64,000 bases of DNA from Acidovorax sp. NCPPB 3576 (GCF_028473605.1 NZ_CP097267.1:3402501-3466500), one strand, 5' to 3'; positions 8,580 through 16,540 are shown, counted from the first letter of the stretch. Notes: generated from the letters alone by a model not told the origin. Translations and numbers: made by a program.

Positions 8580-9124
8580 ACCAGTCACGTCGTGCCCCGG
8601 CCCGCGTTCCCTGCGGCCGTTGGGCGTGGCCCCGCATCACTGGCGGGGCACACCAAACATGCCCTCGCCTTCTGCAATGGCATGTGCCTCCCCGGCCGTT
8701 CGTGTGGCCGGGTGAGAGGAAGGCGTCCTTATCGACCCCGCTCCCCGCGGACCTCTGTTCCGCTTTCTCTACGTTGCACCCGAAGGGTCTCCTGGCACCT
8801 CGCGCATGAGGTGCCAGGAGACCCTTCGGGATCGACGGTGTTCGATGCCGGTGCCCGCCGGCGAAAAAAACGGGCTCCCTTTGTGCGCGGATGTGCGCCG
8901 AACGGTTCCGACCCCAGCCACGAAACGGGTCGGGTGCGATCGCTGACGCAACGGCAGGCTCTACCGATGGCCACGCCCTGCAGCAGCCCACGGGTGGTTT
9001 CCTCTTCCCTCGCCGCGGGCACCACGCCCGCGGCACCTCTGTCGCCTCGATCCCGACCGCAAGCAGTGCACCGGACCGCCGTACCAGCGGCGCAATCGCT
9101 GTGCCCACTCAAGGAGACCACCCC
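8580..9124. other. 545-bp noncoding region rich in hairpins
   Basis: This gap between topB and the methyltransferase gene holds no gene I can support. It carries a series of strong inverted repeats: GCCCCGC with GCGGGGC around 8630-8656, CCCGGCC with GGCCGGG around 8694-8716, the 23-bp perfect hairpin at 8779-8830, and GCCGCGGGC with GCCCGCGGC near 9017-9040. The end has a clear AAGGAG site at 9111-9116 for the next gene. Copies of the leader RNA found further on were looked for here and not found. Confidence 0.6.
8779..8830. repeat. Perfect 23-bp inverted repeat with 6-nt loop
   Basis: Bases 8779-8801 are exactly complementary to 8808-8830; the loop is GCGCAT. The outer half of the arm begins CCCGAAGGGTC. 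No T-run follows on either strand, so it is not a standard intrinsic terminator. Perfect arms of this length rarely persist without selection or recent origin. Possible roles are a factor-dependent terminator, an RNase III target, or the remnant of a miniature mobile element; none can be decided here. Confidence 0.7.
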
Positions 9125-10603
9125 ATGACACATCCCCCCATCGAATACGGCAGCGTGTGCAGCGGCATCGAGGCGGCAAGCCTCGCATGGCAACCGCTCG
9201 GCTGGCACCCCGCCTGGTTCTCGGAGATCGATCCGTTCCCGATGGCCGTTCTGGCGCACCGGCACCCTGGCGTTCCCAACCTCGGGGACATGGCGCAGAT
9301 CGCCGCCCGGGTGCTGGCGGGCACCGTTGCGGCCCCCGACATCCTCGTCGGCGGCACGCCATGCCAGGCATTCAGCATCGCCGGATCACGCCAAGGTCTC
9401 GCGGACCCGCGCGGCGCCCTCACCCTCAAATACACGGAGCTCGCCAATGCCATCGACCAAGCCCGCCAGGCGCAACGCCGGCAACCCGCGGTCATCGTCT
9501 GGGAAAACGTCCCGGGCGTCCTGTCCGACCGTTCCAATGCCTTCGGATGCCTTCTGGGCGCCTTGGCCGGCGAGAGCCGCCCGCTGCAGCCGGCAGGGGG
9601 CCGATGGACGCACGCAGGTTGTGTGTCTGGACCCCGCCGCCACATCGCGTGGCGGGTGCTCGACGCACAATATTTCGGCGTGGCCCAACGCCGCAAGCGC
9701 GTGTTTCTTGTCGCAAGTGGTCGTACCGGGTTCGATCCCGCCGCGGTACTTTTTGAGTCCGGTGGCCTGCCTGGGCATCCTTCGCCGGGCAGACCGGCGC
9801 GGCAAGAATCTGCCACCGCTGCTGAAATGGGTGCTGAAGGCGCAGGCCGATTCGACCACGAACTGAACAGCGCCTATGGCAAGGTATCGGTGACCGTCTG
9901 CTTCGGTGGCGGACATTTGCGGGGCCCGATCGACAAGGCGGCATGCCTGACCGCCCGCGGCCACAAATGCGATTTCGAGGTGGAAACCTTCGCGGCGCAA
10001 TCCGTGGCCGGCAGCATCAGCCACACGCTCGATACGGCCAACCGGGGCAAGGGCTGCGGCGAAGACGGGACGGGCAAAGGCGTTCCCATCGTGGTCGCCT
10101 GTGCGCCGCAGGCCCTGGCCTTTGCACAGAACAGCCGCAGCGAGGTGCGGCTGGAATCGGGACATGGCCAGATCGCGGGCACGCTCTCGACCGGCGGCGG
10201 CGCTCCGGGCCAGGGCCGGCCCGTGATCGCCAGCATCACGATTCCAGCCGGACACACGGCGGGTGCCATCGCCGACTTGGGGAGTGACCTGTTTCCGACC
10301 TTGCGCTCCAGCCGCGGTGGAGGCGACCTCGGCCACGTCGTGATGCCGAACATCGAAGCGTATTTCCAGTGCACGCTGGAGCCGCCCGAAGGCGGCTGGC
10401 TGGACTGGTCGTCATGGCGCGTGCGCCGCCTCATGCCGATCGAGTGCGAGCGGCTGCAGGGGCTGCCCGACGACTACACGCTGGTGCCGTATCGGGGCAA
10501 ACCGGCTGCGGATGCACCGCGCTACAAGGCCATCGGGAACTCCATGGCCGTTCCCTGCATGGCATGGCTGGGCCAGCGACTCCACGAAGCCTTGCCTATC
10601 TAA
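9125..10603 (+). CDS. DNA cytosine-5 methyltransferase (Dcm-like), orphan
   Basis: This 492-residue C5-cytosine methyltransferase transfers a methyl group from S-adenosylmethionine to cytosine. The motifs appear in order: VCSGIEAAS (motif I), the catalytic PCQAFS with C80 (motif IV), ENVPG (VI), QRRKRVF (VIII), a long variable target-recognition region at about 230-430, then ECERLQGLPDDYT (IX) and YKAIGNSMAVP (X). No restriction enzyme gene is adjacent, so it probably protects or marks the element (anti-restriction) and is not half of a restriction system. I use ATG 9125, with AAGGAG at 9111-9116; the upstream extension is not conserved in character. Confidence 0.9.
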   Translation: MTHPPIEYGSVCSGIEAASLAWQPLGWHPAWFSEIDPFPMAVLAHRHPGVPNLGDMAQIAARVLAGTVAAPDILVGGTPCQAFSIAGSRQGLADPRGALTLKYTELANAIDQARQAQRRQPAVIVWENVPGVLSDRSNAFGCLLGALAGESRPLQPAGGRWTHAGCVSGPRRHIAWRVLDAQYFGVAQRRKRVFLVASGRTGFDPAAVLFESGGLPGHPSPGRPARQESATAAEMGAEGAGRFDHELNSAYGKVSVTVCFGGGHLRGPIDKAACLTARGHKCDFEVETFAAQSVAGSISHTLDTANRGKGCGEDGTGKGVPIVVACAPQALAFAQNSRSEVRLESGHGQIAGTLSTGGGAPGQGRPVIASITIPAGHTAGAIADLGSDLFPTLRSSRGGGDLGHVVMPNIEAYFQCTLEPPEGGWLDWSSWRVRRLMPIECERLQGLPDDYTLVPYRGKPAADAPRYKAIGNSMAVPCMAWLGQRLHEALPI

Positions 10604-10673
10604 CGGGCTGCCCACTGGCACCGTTTGTCGAATGACGGCAGGGGCGGCGATGGTCAAGGTGCCGGCGCGCGTC

Positions 10674-10798
10674 GGCTGATGACCTCAGCGACATGCCAGC
10701 AGCCCGGGTTCTCAAGGCTGCGACGTGGATTTTCCACGGAACCCATCCAGTCCGCACCGCATCACGACCGCGGACGCACGCTCTTTTGGCGTCGATGC
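10674..10798 (+). ncRNA. ICE leader RNA, copy 1 (complete)
   Basis: This structured leader lies 131 bp before the ATP-binding protein gene. Predicted helices in order are: P0 GCTGA/TCAGC (10675-10679 with 10685-10689), P1 GCAGCC/GGCTGC (10699-10704 with 10716-10721) and P2 CGTGG/CCACG (10724-10728 with 10734-10738). Then come two interleaved helices: GTCCGC/GCGGAC (10750-10755 with 10770-10775) and GCATC/GATGC (10759-10763 with 10794-10798). A hairpin ACGC/GCGT (10778-10781 with 10789-10792) sits between. The interleaving makes a pseudoknot. The same layout recurs at 12614, 14852 and 19399, and in part at 17789. Confidence 0.72.
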
Positions 10799-10929
10799 AT
10801 TTCGTCCTCGCGCAACGCCTGCTTCCCAAAGCCATGCCGGGCGCGCGACCTGTTCGGTCACCGCCCCGCGCGCTGCGCAACCCCACTCATCCCTGCGCCG
10901 TCGCTGCGCACCCACCATCAGGAGGCCCC

Positions 10930-12495
10930 ATGGGCACCATTCGTCTTCACAACCATCAGGATTTCCTCATCGCGGCCCTGCGCCAGCAACTCCATCAGGC
11001 ATCGGACCTCGGCGCTTTGCTCCAGACCGCGCGGAGCGCGGGTGCCAGCCTCATCCGCGTCGTGGCCGACAACGCGTCGATCACCCTCTGCGACGACGGC
11101 AAAAGCATCGAAGACATGCAAGCGCTGCTCGATCTGCCCGATCCCATCGGCGAGCACGAAGTGCGGGAACGCAGCAATGCTCCCCTCACGGGCGTGTTGT
11201 CCGCGCTGTATTTCGCCACGCATTTGTCGGTCCATTGCGGCCAGCAAGGGTTCAGCACGCCGACGGACGCCATCATCCGGGGCGAACCGATTGCCGTTCA
11301 TGCCGCCGCTCCCCGGATCGGCAACGAGTTTCGCCTCGATGGGGTGGAGTCTCCCCGCCCGGATATGGATCTGCCGCAATGGGTGCGGGTTCATCTGAGG
11401 CATTTGTGCCAGGCGTTTCCGGTTCGCGTGATCTTCAATGGCGTCGAGTTGCCACGGCCTCTGGCCCATCCATCGCTGGCCTGGCGTGAAACGCCGATCG
11501 GCCGTGTGCTTCTCGACCTGGACGCCCCGCCGCATGAGTGGCAGTGCTTTCGCAACGGCTTGCCCATCGGCCCTGCGCCGTCCACCCCCCGCTACCAGGC
11601 CGTGCTTTTGCACGATGGATCGACCACCCGTCCTCCCGATCCGTGGCACCCTTGCGGTGAAGGAAACGACCATGGGTGCATCCAGGCCACGATCGACCCA
11701 GCCTATCGGGCGGCGCTGATCGAAGCCAAGGAGCGGCTTTCCGACAGCGAGTTCGTCGTCTTGTATTGGGAGGCGTGTCTGGCCTCGTCCCATGCCGATC
11801 TTCTCAATGACGTTCCCTTTGCCCCTCGGGCATGGTTTCGTGACTGGGACGCCCATCCGCCTGGCTACCAACGCTTCGGGCAGAGCGAGCACCTCAGCGG
11901 TCTCGCGCACCTGGACAGTCTGGACACGGAAGGCGTCTGGCGCATCCATCCCGAGGGCGACGAGGAACACGCCGCAGAAGTCTATGTCTGCGCCCGTGGA
12001 GGTCTTTTGCTGGAAGAACGCCGCCTCGATGCGGGGCACTGGTTGTTCCAGCGGATCAGGTCGATCTCCTCCGAGCAGGTTCGGGTCTATCAGGACGCGG
12101 TCCTGCACGAAGACATCCAGGCCACGCTCTACGAGGACGATATCGAGCTGGTGCTGGTCCGTGCGCTGAATGTCCGCCTCAACGGCGAGCCCGATCCGTA
12201 TGCGGTCAACGCCGTGCGCAAGGACGGCAAGCTGGTGCTGACGGAACAGGCCGGGCCGGTCACCCGACTGGTGTCCGACTATGTTTTCGATGGGCGCCAC
12301 GACGAAGCGGCCGAAGCAACCGACGCGCAGACCATTCTCGCGTTCATCGCGTCAGGCAGCACACAAGGCCCCGCCCGGATCGTCAACGCCGTACTACCGC
12401 CGTCGCTGCGATACCAACCCAATCCTGGCTTGGCCGGAGCAACGGTGCATCTGCGGTTCGGTCCCGATGGACGGCTGCAGGCGATCGACGCCTGA
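10930..12495 (+). CDS. Predicted GHKL (Hsp90-like) ATP-binding protein
   Basis: I do not recognise a named family for this 521-residue protein. The first 110 residues read like a GHKL nucleotide-binding fold. A helix with GASLIRVVADNASITLCDDGKS suggests the N-box/G1 region (quoted core SITLCDDGKSIEDM), and NAPLTGVLSALYFATHLSVHCG resembles the G2 lid segment of MutL/Hsp90-type ATPases. The usual invariant glycine after DDG is replaced (DDGKS), so activity is uncertain. The rest is unassigned. The start at 10930 has AGGAGG at 10920-10925. It is preceded by leader RNA copy 1 and followed by a terminator, so it is a single-gene unit. Confidence 0.6.
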   Translation: MGTIRLHNHQDFLIAALRQQLHQASDLGALLQTARSAGASLIRVVADNASITLCDDGKSIEDMQALLDLPDPIGEHEVRERSNAPLTGVLSALYFATHLSVHCGQQGFSTPTDAIIRGEPIAVHAAAPRIGNEFRLDGVESPRPDMDLPQWVRVHLRHLCQAFPVRVIFNGVELPRPLAHPSLAWRETPIGRVLLDLDAPPHEWQCFRNGLPIGPAPSTPRYQAVLLHDGSTTRPPDPWHPCGEGNDHGCIQATIDPAYRAALIEAKERLSDSEFVVLYWEACLASSHADLLNDVPFAPRAWFRDWDAHPPGYQRFGQSEHLSGLAHLDSLDTEGVWRIHPEGDEEHAAEVYVCARGGLLLEERRLDAGHWLFQRIRSISSEQVRVYQDAVLHEDIQATLYEDDIELVLVRALNVRLNGEPDPYAVNAVRKDGKLVLTEQAGPVTRLVSDYVFDGRHDEAAEATDAQTILAFIASGSTQGPARIVNAVLPPSLRYQPNPGLAGATVHLRFGPDGRLQAIDA

Positions 12496-12510
12496 TCCGG
12501 CCTTTTTCAC

Positions 12511-12536
12511 AACGCCCCTTCGGGGGCGTTCTTCTT
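12511..12536 (+). terminator. Intrinsic terminator after the GHKL-like gene
   Basis: An 8-bp stem AACGCCCC (12511-12518) and GGGGCGTT (12523-12530) with a TTCG tetraloop is followed by CTTCTT. It lies 16 bp after the stop codon and separates this unit from leader RNA copy 2. Confidence 0.8.
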
Positions 12537-12613
12537 GCCTGAAACGGGTACGGACCCTGTTCGCATTCCAGTGGGACGGAGCCGCGCCGCATGCCCATGC
12601 TGCACCCATGTGT

Positions 12614-12739
12614 CGCTGATGCTTTCAGCCCATGCCAGCAGTTCCGGTCTCCCAGACTGCGCCGCGGTTTCCACGCGCCGACCGAACCTGTCCGCTCTCG
12701 CATCGCCCCCGCGGACGAACACCTCTCAGGTGTCGATGC
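12614..12739 (+). ncRNA. ICE leader RNA, copy 2 (complete, orphaned)
   Basis: It has the same layout as copy 1. P0 is GCTGA/TCAGC (12615-12619 with 12625-12629). P1 is GCAGT/ACTGC (12638-12642 with 12656-12660). P2 is weak, CGCGG/CCACG with one mismatch (12663-12667 with 12671-12675). The pseudoknot pairs GTCCGC 12690-12695 with GCGGAC 12711-12716, and GCATC 12700-12704 with GATGC 12735-12739. The inner hairpin is ACACCT/AGGTGT (12719-12724 with 12728-12733). P1 and the inner hairpin differ in sequence from copy 1 but still pair. It now fronts a 20-codon reading frame and higBA. Confidence 0.72.
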
Positions 12740-12791
12740 TTTTCATCTGCCAGGCCCCTTGCGGGCCCGTTTTCATGAACAGGAGATTTCC

Positions 12792-12854
12792 ATGCGTTCG
12801 ATCTTTTCGCACTTGAAAACCGTAAGGCCAAGCCTTACACTCCGTGCATCATGA
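12792..12854 (+). CDS. 20-residue leader peptide or gene remnant
   Basis: An ATG at 12792 follows a good AGGAG site (12781-12785) and opens a 20-codon frame (MRSIFSHLKTVRPSLTLRAS) whose TGA overlaps the higB ATG (ATGA). It could be a translated leader coupled to higB. It could equally be the beginning of an older gene of this leader RNA, cut off when higBA arrived. The first 21 bases before the higBA promoter look like the surrounding GC-rich element. No family is recognisable. Confidence 0.35.
   Translation: MRSIFSHLKTVRPSLTLRAS
12813..12841 (+). promoter_or_regulatory. higBA promoter with overlapping operator
   Basis: TTGAAA at 12813-12818 and TACACT at 12836-12841 are separated by 17 bp, a good sigma70 match. 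The palindrome GTAAGGC-CAA-GCCTTAC at 12822-12838 lies in the spacer and overlaps the -10 box, the expected position for autorepression by HigA. Transcription would begin about 3 bases before the higB ATG, giving an almost leaderless message. Confidence 0.65.
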
Positions 12855-13129
12855 TCCGGAGTTTCCAGCACAAGGGACTGCGGATCTTGTACCAGCGTGG
12901 TGATGCGTCCGGTGTTCGCGCCGATCACGTCCAACGCCTGCAACGCCTGCTCGCCTCCCTGGAAGTCGCTCGCGCTCCCAACGATATGGATCGCCCCGGC
13001 AACCGGCTGCATCCCTTGAAAGGGAGGCTCAACGGCTTCTGGGCGGTCAACGTGTCGGGCAACTGGCGCGTCGTTTTCCGTTTCATCGACTCCGATGTGG
13101 AGCTCGTCGATTATCTTGATTATCACTAG
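12851..13129 (+). CDS. higB: HigB-type toxin of a toxin-antitoxin pair
   Basis: This 92-residue RelE/HigB-superfamily ribosome-dependent mRNA interferase has RPGNRLHPLKGRLNGFWAV followed by NWRVVFRF. It is the typical HigB ending with basic and aromatic residues near the active site and the terminal motif DYLDYH. It lies 9 bp before higA in the toxin-first order usual for higBA. The pair would stabilise the element by killing cells that lose it. Its promoter and operator are immediately upstream. Confidence 0.88.
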   Translation: MIRSFQHKGLRILYQRGDASGVRADHVQRLQRLLASLEVARAPNDMDRPGNRLHPLKGRLNGFWAVNVSGNWRVVFRFIDSDVELVDYLDYH

Positions 13130-13138
13130 GAGGCCCTG

Positions 13139-13423
13139 ATGCCCATGCACAACCCTCCCCATCCGGGAGAAGCCCTGCGCGAAGACGTGATGCCGGCCAT
13201 CAAAATGAGCGTTTCGGCGCTGGCCCGGCACATCGGCTACTCGCGCGGCCAACTGTCCACGGTCCTGAACGGGCACGCGGCGATTTCCGCCGACCTGGCC
13301 CACCGCCTCGAACTCGCCGGCCTTGGCAGCGCACGCCAGTATCTGGCCGAACAGGCGGCCTACGATCTTTGGCAAGCGGAACACCGGGAGCACCCTCCCA
13401 TCCTGCGCCTGCGGTTCGCCTAA
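13139..13423 (+). CDS. higA: HigA-type antitoxin, HTH protein
   Basis: This 94-residue Xre/Cro-type helix-turn-helix antitoxin binds HigB and represses the pair. It opens with the family hallmark NPPHPGEALREDVMP and continues with the HTH MSVSALARHIGYSRGQLSTVLNG, of which SALARHIGYSRGQLSTVL is the core. AGGAGG overlaps the higB stop and serves as its ribosome site. The TAA stop (13421-13423) lies inside the 4-bp target duplication of the downstream insertion sequence, so the insertion left the protein intact. Confidence 0.9.
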   Translation: MPMHNPPHPGEALREDVMPAIKMSVSALARHIGYSRGQLSTVLNGHAAISADLAHRLELAGLGSARQYLAEQAAYDLWQAEHREHPPILRLRFA

Positions 13424-14630
13424 GGAAGGTCTGCAAAACCCCATTCGTCAGCCCGGCACAGCCTGATGTTGAACGGAAGGTCCGCCTGATTCCTGCGCAA
13501 TCCGCTGCTTAGGCCCGATTGGCACGGTTTACAGGCCCGTTTCAGCCCTTGCGGCGCCACCTCGGCACCCCGCAGACGCACCTATCCCTGCAGCGCCAGG
13601 ATCCGCTTCCTGGCCATCCACAGATTGCCCAGCGCAAACAGCATCATGAGGCGCGCCGTGTTCTTTTCCAGACCTCGGTAGCGCACCTTGGCGTAGCCGA
13701 ACTGCTGCTTGATCACGCGGAACGGGTGTTCGACCTTGGCTCGCACGCTGGCCTTCAGGCGCTCGGCTTTGTCCAGCAGCTTGTGAAGTTCCCGCTCGGG
13801 ATCAAGTGCCTTGCGTTTGCCCGGGCGCATGGCCACGTGCCACTTGATCTTGGCCTTGGCTTTGCTCCCTTGCATCTCCTGGCGCTTGTCCACGCCCTGG
13901 TAGCCTGCATCGCCCCAGGCATGCTTTTCTTTGCCATTCAGCAGGCCTGCTGCCTGCGTCACGTCGTTGACGTTGGCGGCTGTGCCGATGACGGTGTGCA
14001 CCAGTCCCGAGTCGGCATCCACGCCAATGTGCGCCTTCATGCCGAAGTGCCACTGGTTGCCTTTCTTGGTCTGATGCATCTCGGGGTCTCGCTCACCCTC
14101 TTTGTTCTTGGTCGAACTGGGCGCTGCAATGATGGTGGCGTCCACGATGGTGCCTGTCTTGAGCATCAGGCCCTGCTGGGCCAGACCGGTGTTGATGGCA
14201 GCCAGCACCTGCGGAGCCAGTTGGTGCTTCTCCAACAGATGGCGGAAACGCAAGATGGTGGTCTCATCGGGCATGCGCGCTGCACCATCGAGGCCGGCGA
14301 AGCGGCGGTACAGGGGCCGCTCGTGCAGTTCTTCTTCCATGGCCGGATCGCTCAGGTTCCACCACAGCTGCAGGCAGTGGATGCGCAGCATGGTTTCGAT
14401 GGGGAATGGAGGGCGGCCACCCAGGGCCTGGTGCGCGCCCCGGGCGAACGGAGCAATGAGGGCCACCAGCGTTGCCCAGGGCACAACCTGGTTCATCTCT
14501 TCGAGGAAGATCTCCTTGCGGGTCTTCTTGGGCAGTGGGTCCAGGCCCAGGGTGTATTGATCCATGGCGCCATTGTCTTGAATGCTTGGCGCTGGGGGAG
14601 GATCAGGCGGGGAGGTTTTGCAGACCTTCC
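13424..14630 (-). mobile_element. IS5-family insertion sequence, complete
   Basis: This 1207-bp element has perfect 17-bp terminal inverted repeats, GGAAGGTCTGCAAAACC at 13424-13440 and its complement at 14614-14630. The flanking direct repeat is CTAA (13420-13423 and 14631-14634), the 4-bp YTAR target duplication typical of the IS5 group. The single transposase gene lies on the minus strand. Intact ends, duplication and gene point to a recent insertion, directly at the higA stop codon. Confidence 0.95.
13582..14565 (-). CDS. IS5-family DDE transposase
   Basis: This 327-residue transposase carries the IS5-type DDE catalytic domain: DATIIAAPSSTKNKEGERDP with the first aspartate, GDAGYQGVDKR with the second, and the C-terminal EHPFRVIKQQFGYAKVRYRGLEKN block (partly quoted, HPFRVIKQQFGYAKVRYRG) with the last glutamate. 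Length matches the family and no frameshift is seen, so it should be functional. It is transcribed opposite to its neighbours, towards higA. Confidence 0.95.
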   Translation of the reverse strand: MDQYTLGLDPLPKKTRKEIFLEEMNQVVPWATLVALIAPFARGAHQALGGRPPFPIETMLRIHCLQLWWNLSDPAMEEELHERPLYRRFAGLDGAARMPDETTILRFRHLLEKHQLAPQVLAAINTGLAQQGLMLKTGTIVDATIIAAPSSTKNKEGERDPEMHQTKKGNQWHFGMKAHIGVDADSGLVHTVIGTAANVNDVTQAAGLLNGKEKHAWGDAGYQGVDKRQEMQGSKAKAKIKWHVAMRPGKRKALDPERELHKLLDKAERLKASVRAKVEHPFRVIKQQFGYAKVRYRGLEKNTARLMMLFALGNLWMARKRILALQG

Positions 14631-14666
14631 CTAAGCCCTCGACACACCCAATATCCCTCCCCCCTT

Positions 14667-14692
14667 AGCCCCGCCATCGCGGGGCTTTTTTT
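14667..14692 (+). terminator. Intrinsic terminator right of the insertion sequence
   Basis: The stem AGCCCCGC (14667-14674) and GCGGGGCT (14679-14686) with loop CATC is followed by seven T. Before the insertion it would have stood about 30 bp after the higA stop, so it is probably the original higBA terminator. Confidence 0.85.
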
Positions 14693-14851
14693 CGACCTGG
14701 TTTTTTGGCGAACCGGGAAATCAGCCCATGAACCGGGGGCACCGAAGGGCTGGCGTGATGCACCCCGGCACCACGCCAGAAAACGGTGTGCCGCCGTTTC
14801 CCATTGCCCGTCGCGATTCGATGCGCCCCGCCGCACATTGCCGCATGCGTT

Positions 14852-14977
14852 GCCGATAGTCGTCGGTGCCATGCCCAGGCAGATCGGGTCTTCAAGGCTG
14901 CTCGGTGGCTCTGTCACCCAGACCCTCCAGTCCGCCCCGCATCGTCCTGCGGACAAGCGCCGTCCCGGCGCAGATGC
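14852..14977 (+). ncRNA. ICE leader RNA, copy 3 (complete)
   Basis: This copy lies 72 bp before an 83-codon gene. P0 is GCCGA/TCGGT (14852-14856 with 14863-14867). P1 is GCAG/CTGC (14879-14882 with 14898-14901) and P2 is GGTG/CACC (14904-14907 with 14915-14918). The pseudoknot pairs GTCCGC 14930-14935 with GCGGAC 14949-14954, and GCATC 14939-14943 with GATGC 14973-14977. The inner hairpin is GCGCCG/CGGCGC (14957-14962 with 14966-14971). P0, P2 and the inner hairpin use different bases from copies 1 and 2 yet keep pairing. Between the terminator at 14692 and this RNA I see no gene. Confidence 0.72.
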
Positions 14978-15049
14978 TTTGTTCCACCCCCCGCGGAAGT
15001 TTCACGCCCGCAGGGACGTGGCGCTTTCCGCTCTTTCAAGGAGAAACCC

Positions 15050-15301
15050 ATGTCCCAAGCATTGCTCGACCAGACCTTGAGCATCGCCCAGGCCAAAGCC
15101 CAGTCCATCGGGTATCTGGCTTTGACCTATGTGAACAAGCGCCTCCCACTGGAGGTGCGCCACAGCGCCGCCGGCCACTACATCGGCACGGGCGATGCGG
15201 ACGGCAACGTGTCCAGAGAGTCGTCCGGGTACTTCCGGTCCTACGACGCGGCCACGACGGCCCTCAAGACGGGCCGTTGGCAACAGCGCACCCATCCATG
15301 A
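15050..15301 (+). CDS. Small conserved-looking ICE protein, unknown
   Basis: This 83-residue protein has no recognisable domain. It has an alpha-beta look, with IAQAKAQSIGYLALTYVNKR and a glycine-rich middle (SAAGHYIGTGDADGNVSRE). The start is supported by CAAGGAG just upstream, and the RNA copy 3 lies before it. It is 27 bp from the next gene, which has its own ribosome site. Codon use is that of the element. Function unknown. Confidence 0.55.
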   Translation: MSQALLDQTLSIAQAKAQSIGYLALTYVNKRLPLEVRHSAAGHYIGTGDADGNVSRESSGYFRSYDAATTALKTGRWQQRTHP

Positions 15302-15328
15302 ACCTTCCCCGACCCCAGGAGAATTTCC

Positions 15329-15721
15329 ATGTCCTTGCCACTGGCCCCCGATGCCACAGATTACATCTCACTGGAGGATGCCCACTTCATCCAGGCACCC
15401 GAGGCATTTTTTCGGGCCTGGAAGCGTGGCGCGCAAATCGCTGGCGCCGAATGGTTCGGCGATGGCACCCATGAAGGGTGGTTGCGCGCCCACAGCAAAT
15501 GGGACTTGAAGCCCCGGTTGTTGGTGGTCAACGACGCCCTTGGCGTCCTCAGCGGCGGCGAGAAGATTTTCCTCTCCGCGATGGTGAGCTTCTACAACGC
15601 CCGTGAGGGCGGTGCGATGCTCAAGCGCTCCGGCTTTCTGGGCTTTGCCGACCTGGGCGGTCTCGATCTGGAGCGGCGCAAGGTCATCACCGATCTGGCG
15701 CTGAACTACTCCGGCTGGTGA
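15329..15721 (+). CDS. Hypothetical ICE protein, 130 residues
   Basis: The protein is acidic and soluble, with no signal peptide or membrane segment. Features seen are a C-terminal helical region (MLKRSGFLGFADLGGLDLER) and a short LLVVNDALGVLSGGEKIFLSA stretch (core NDALGVLSGGEKIF) that reads like a beta-hairpin plus helix. I recognise no family with certainty, though similar small proteins occur in this position in related elements. The ATG is preceded by AGGAG at a good distance. Confidence 0.6.
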   Translation: MSLPLAPDATDYISLEDAHFIQAPEAFFRAWKRGAQIAGAEWFGDGTHEGWLRAHSKWDLKPRLLVVNDALGVLSGGEKIFLSAMVSFYNAREGGAMLKRSGFLGFADLGGLDLERRKVITDLALNYSGW

Positions 15722-15819
15722 GCCACCGCGCCGCCATCCCTCCTTTCATCTTCATCCCTTCGGGACACGCGTCCCGGATGGGGCCGTGTCCTCGTCTTTT
15801 TTCTTCACAAGGAGCAACC

Positions 15820-16530
15820 ATGGCCCCCCAAGACAATCCCTTCCTGCGCGGTTACCAGAACCTGCGCGTCAGCCGCATCCTGTGCATTACTTGCAGCGAT
15901 GACCATCCTCCCCTTTGGAGACCCCTTCATCCCAGCCAGGTGCATCTGACCGATGAGCAGGTCATTCAATCCCGCTGTCGTGTGGGCCGCGATTTCGCCA
16001 TCGTCTTGCAAGGCAACACGACCGACGTGGAGCGGGCATGGCCCGCACTGGAAGGCATCGTGCGTTTCGTGACCTATTCGGTCGTCGGCGACGACTTCGG
16101 CCAACCCGTTCACGTGGGCGATGCCTACTCTTTGGAAGCGGCGCGCGAGGTGATGCGGCGCCTGACGTTCGAGACCGGCTTGTACAGCCGGTGCTGGGAA
16201 ATCAGCTGCGCGCACCTCAGCGAGGCGGCCTACCGGCATCTCGAAGCGCTCGCGGACTCCCGCGAGTCCCGTGATTCGATCATCGCAGCATTTCGCATCC
16301 CCGGCAGCCCGGCGATCGGGATCAAACTGATCGCCACCCCATGGACCGATGCCAACCTGCATTCCATTTTCGGCCTGAGCGCGCACCAACTGCGGCAGGA
16401 ACACATCGTACAAGGCATGCCCCCCTCGCTGGCGGACGTACTCCACCTTGCCGGTCAGGCCGATGTGCGCATGCTGGTCTTCGACGCCGATGCGCGCCGC
16501 CTCGATGGCCTCGCCGTCCACGACACCTGA
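15820..16530 (+). CDS. Hypothetical ICE protein, 236 residues
   Basis: This is a soluble protein without a domain I can name. The N-terminal part has CITCSDDHPP with two nearby cysteines. Mixed alpha-beta content follows, with a middle segment reading YSLEAAREVMRRLTF. The start at 15820 has AAGGAG upstream; an in-frame start 102 bp earlier has no ribosome site. The 98-bp leader holds a nested hairpin (CATCC...GGATG around 15755-15780) and a T-rich stretch before the ribosome site. A strong terminator follows the gene, so it is a single-gene unit. Confidence 0.6.
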   Translation: MAPQDNPFLRGYQNLRVSRILCITCSDDHPPLWRPLHPSQVHLTDEQVIQSRCRVGRDFAIVLQGNTTDVERAWPALEGIVRFVTYSVVGDDFGQPVHVGDAYSLEAAREVMRRLTFETGLYSRCWEISCAHLSEAAYRHLEALADSRESRDSIIAAFRIPGSPAIGIKLIATPWTDANLHSIFGLSAHQLRQEHIVQGMPPSLADVLHLAGQADVRMLVFDADARRLDGLAVHDT

Positions 16531-16540
16531 CACCTTCCCA

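Noticed and set aside
8841..9124. Possible leader RNA copy before the methyltransferase gene
   Set aside because: Several hairpins exist, yet none matches the conserved words or the order of helices of the five copies.
9721..9750. tRNA-like T-arm GGGTTCGATCCC
   Set aside because: It lies in frame within the methyltransferase gene, codes for GRTGFDPAAV, and no acceptor, D or anticodon arms can be found around it.
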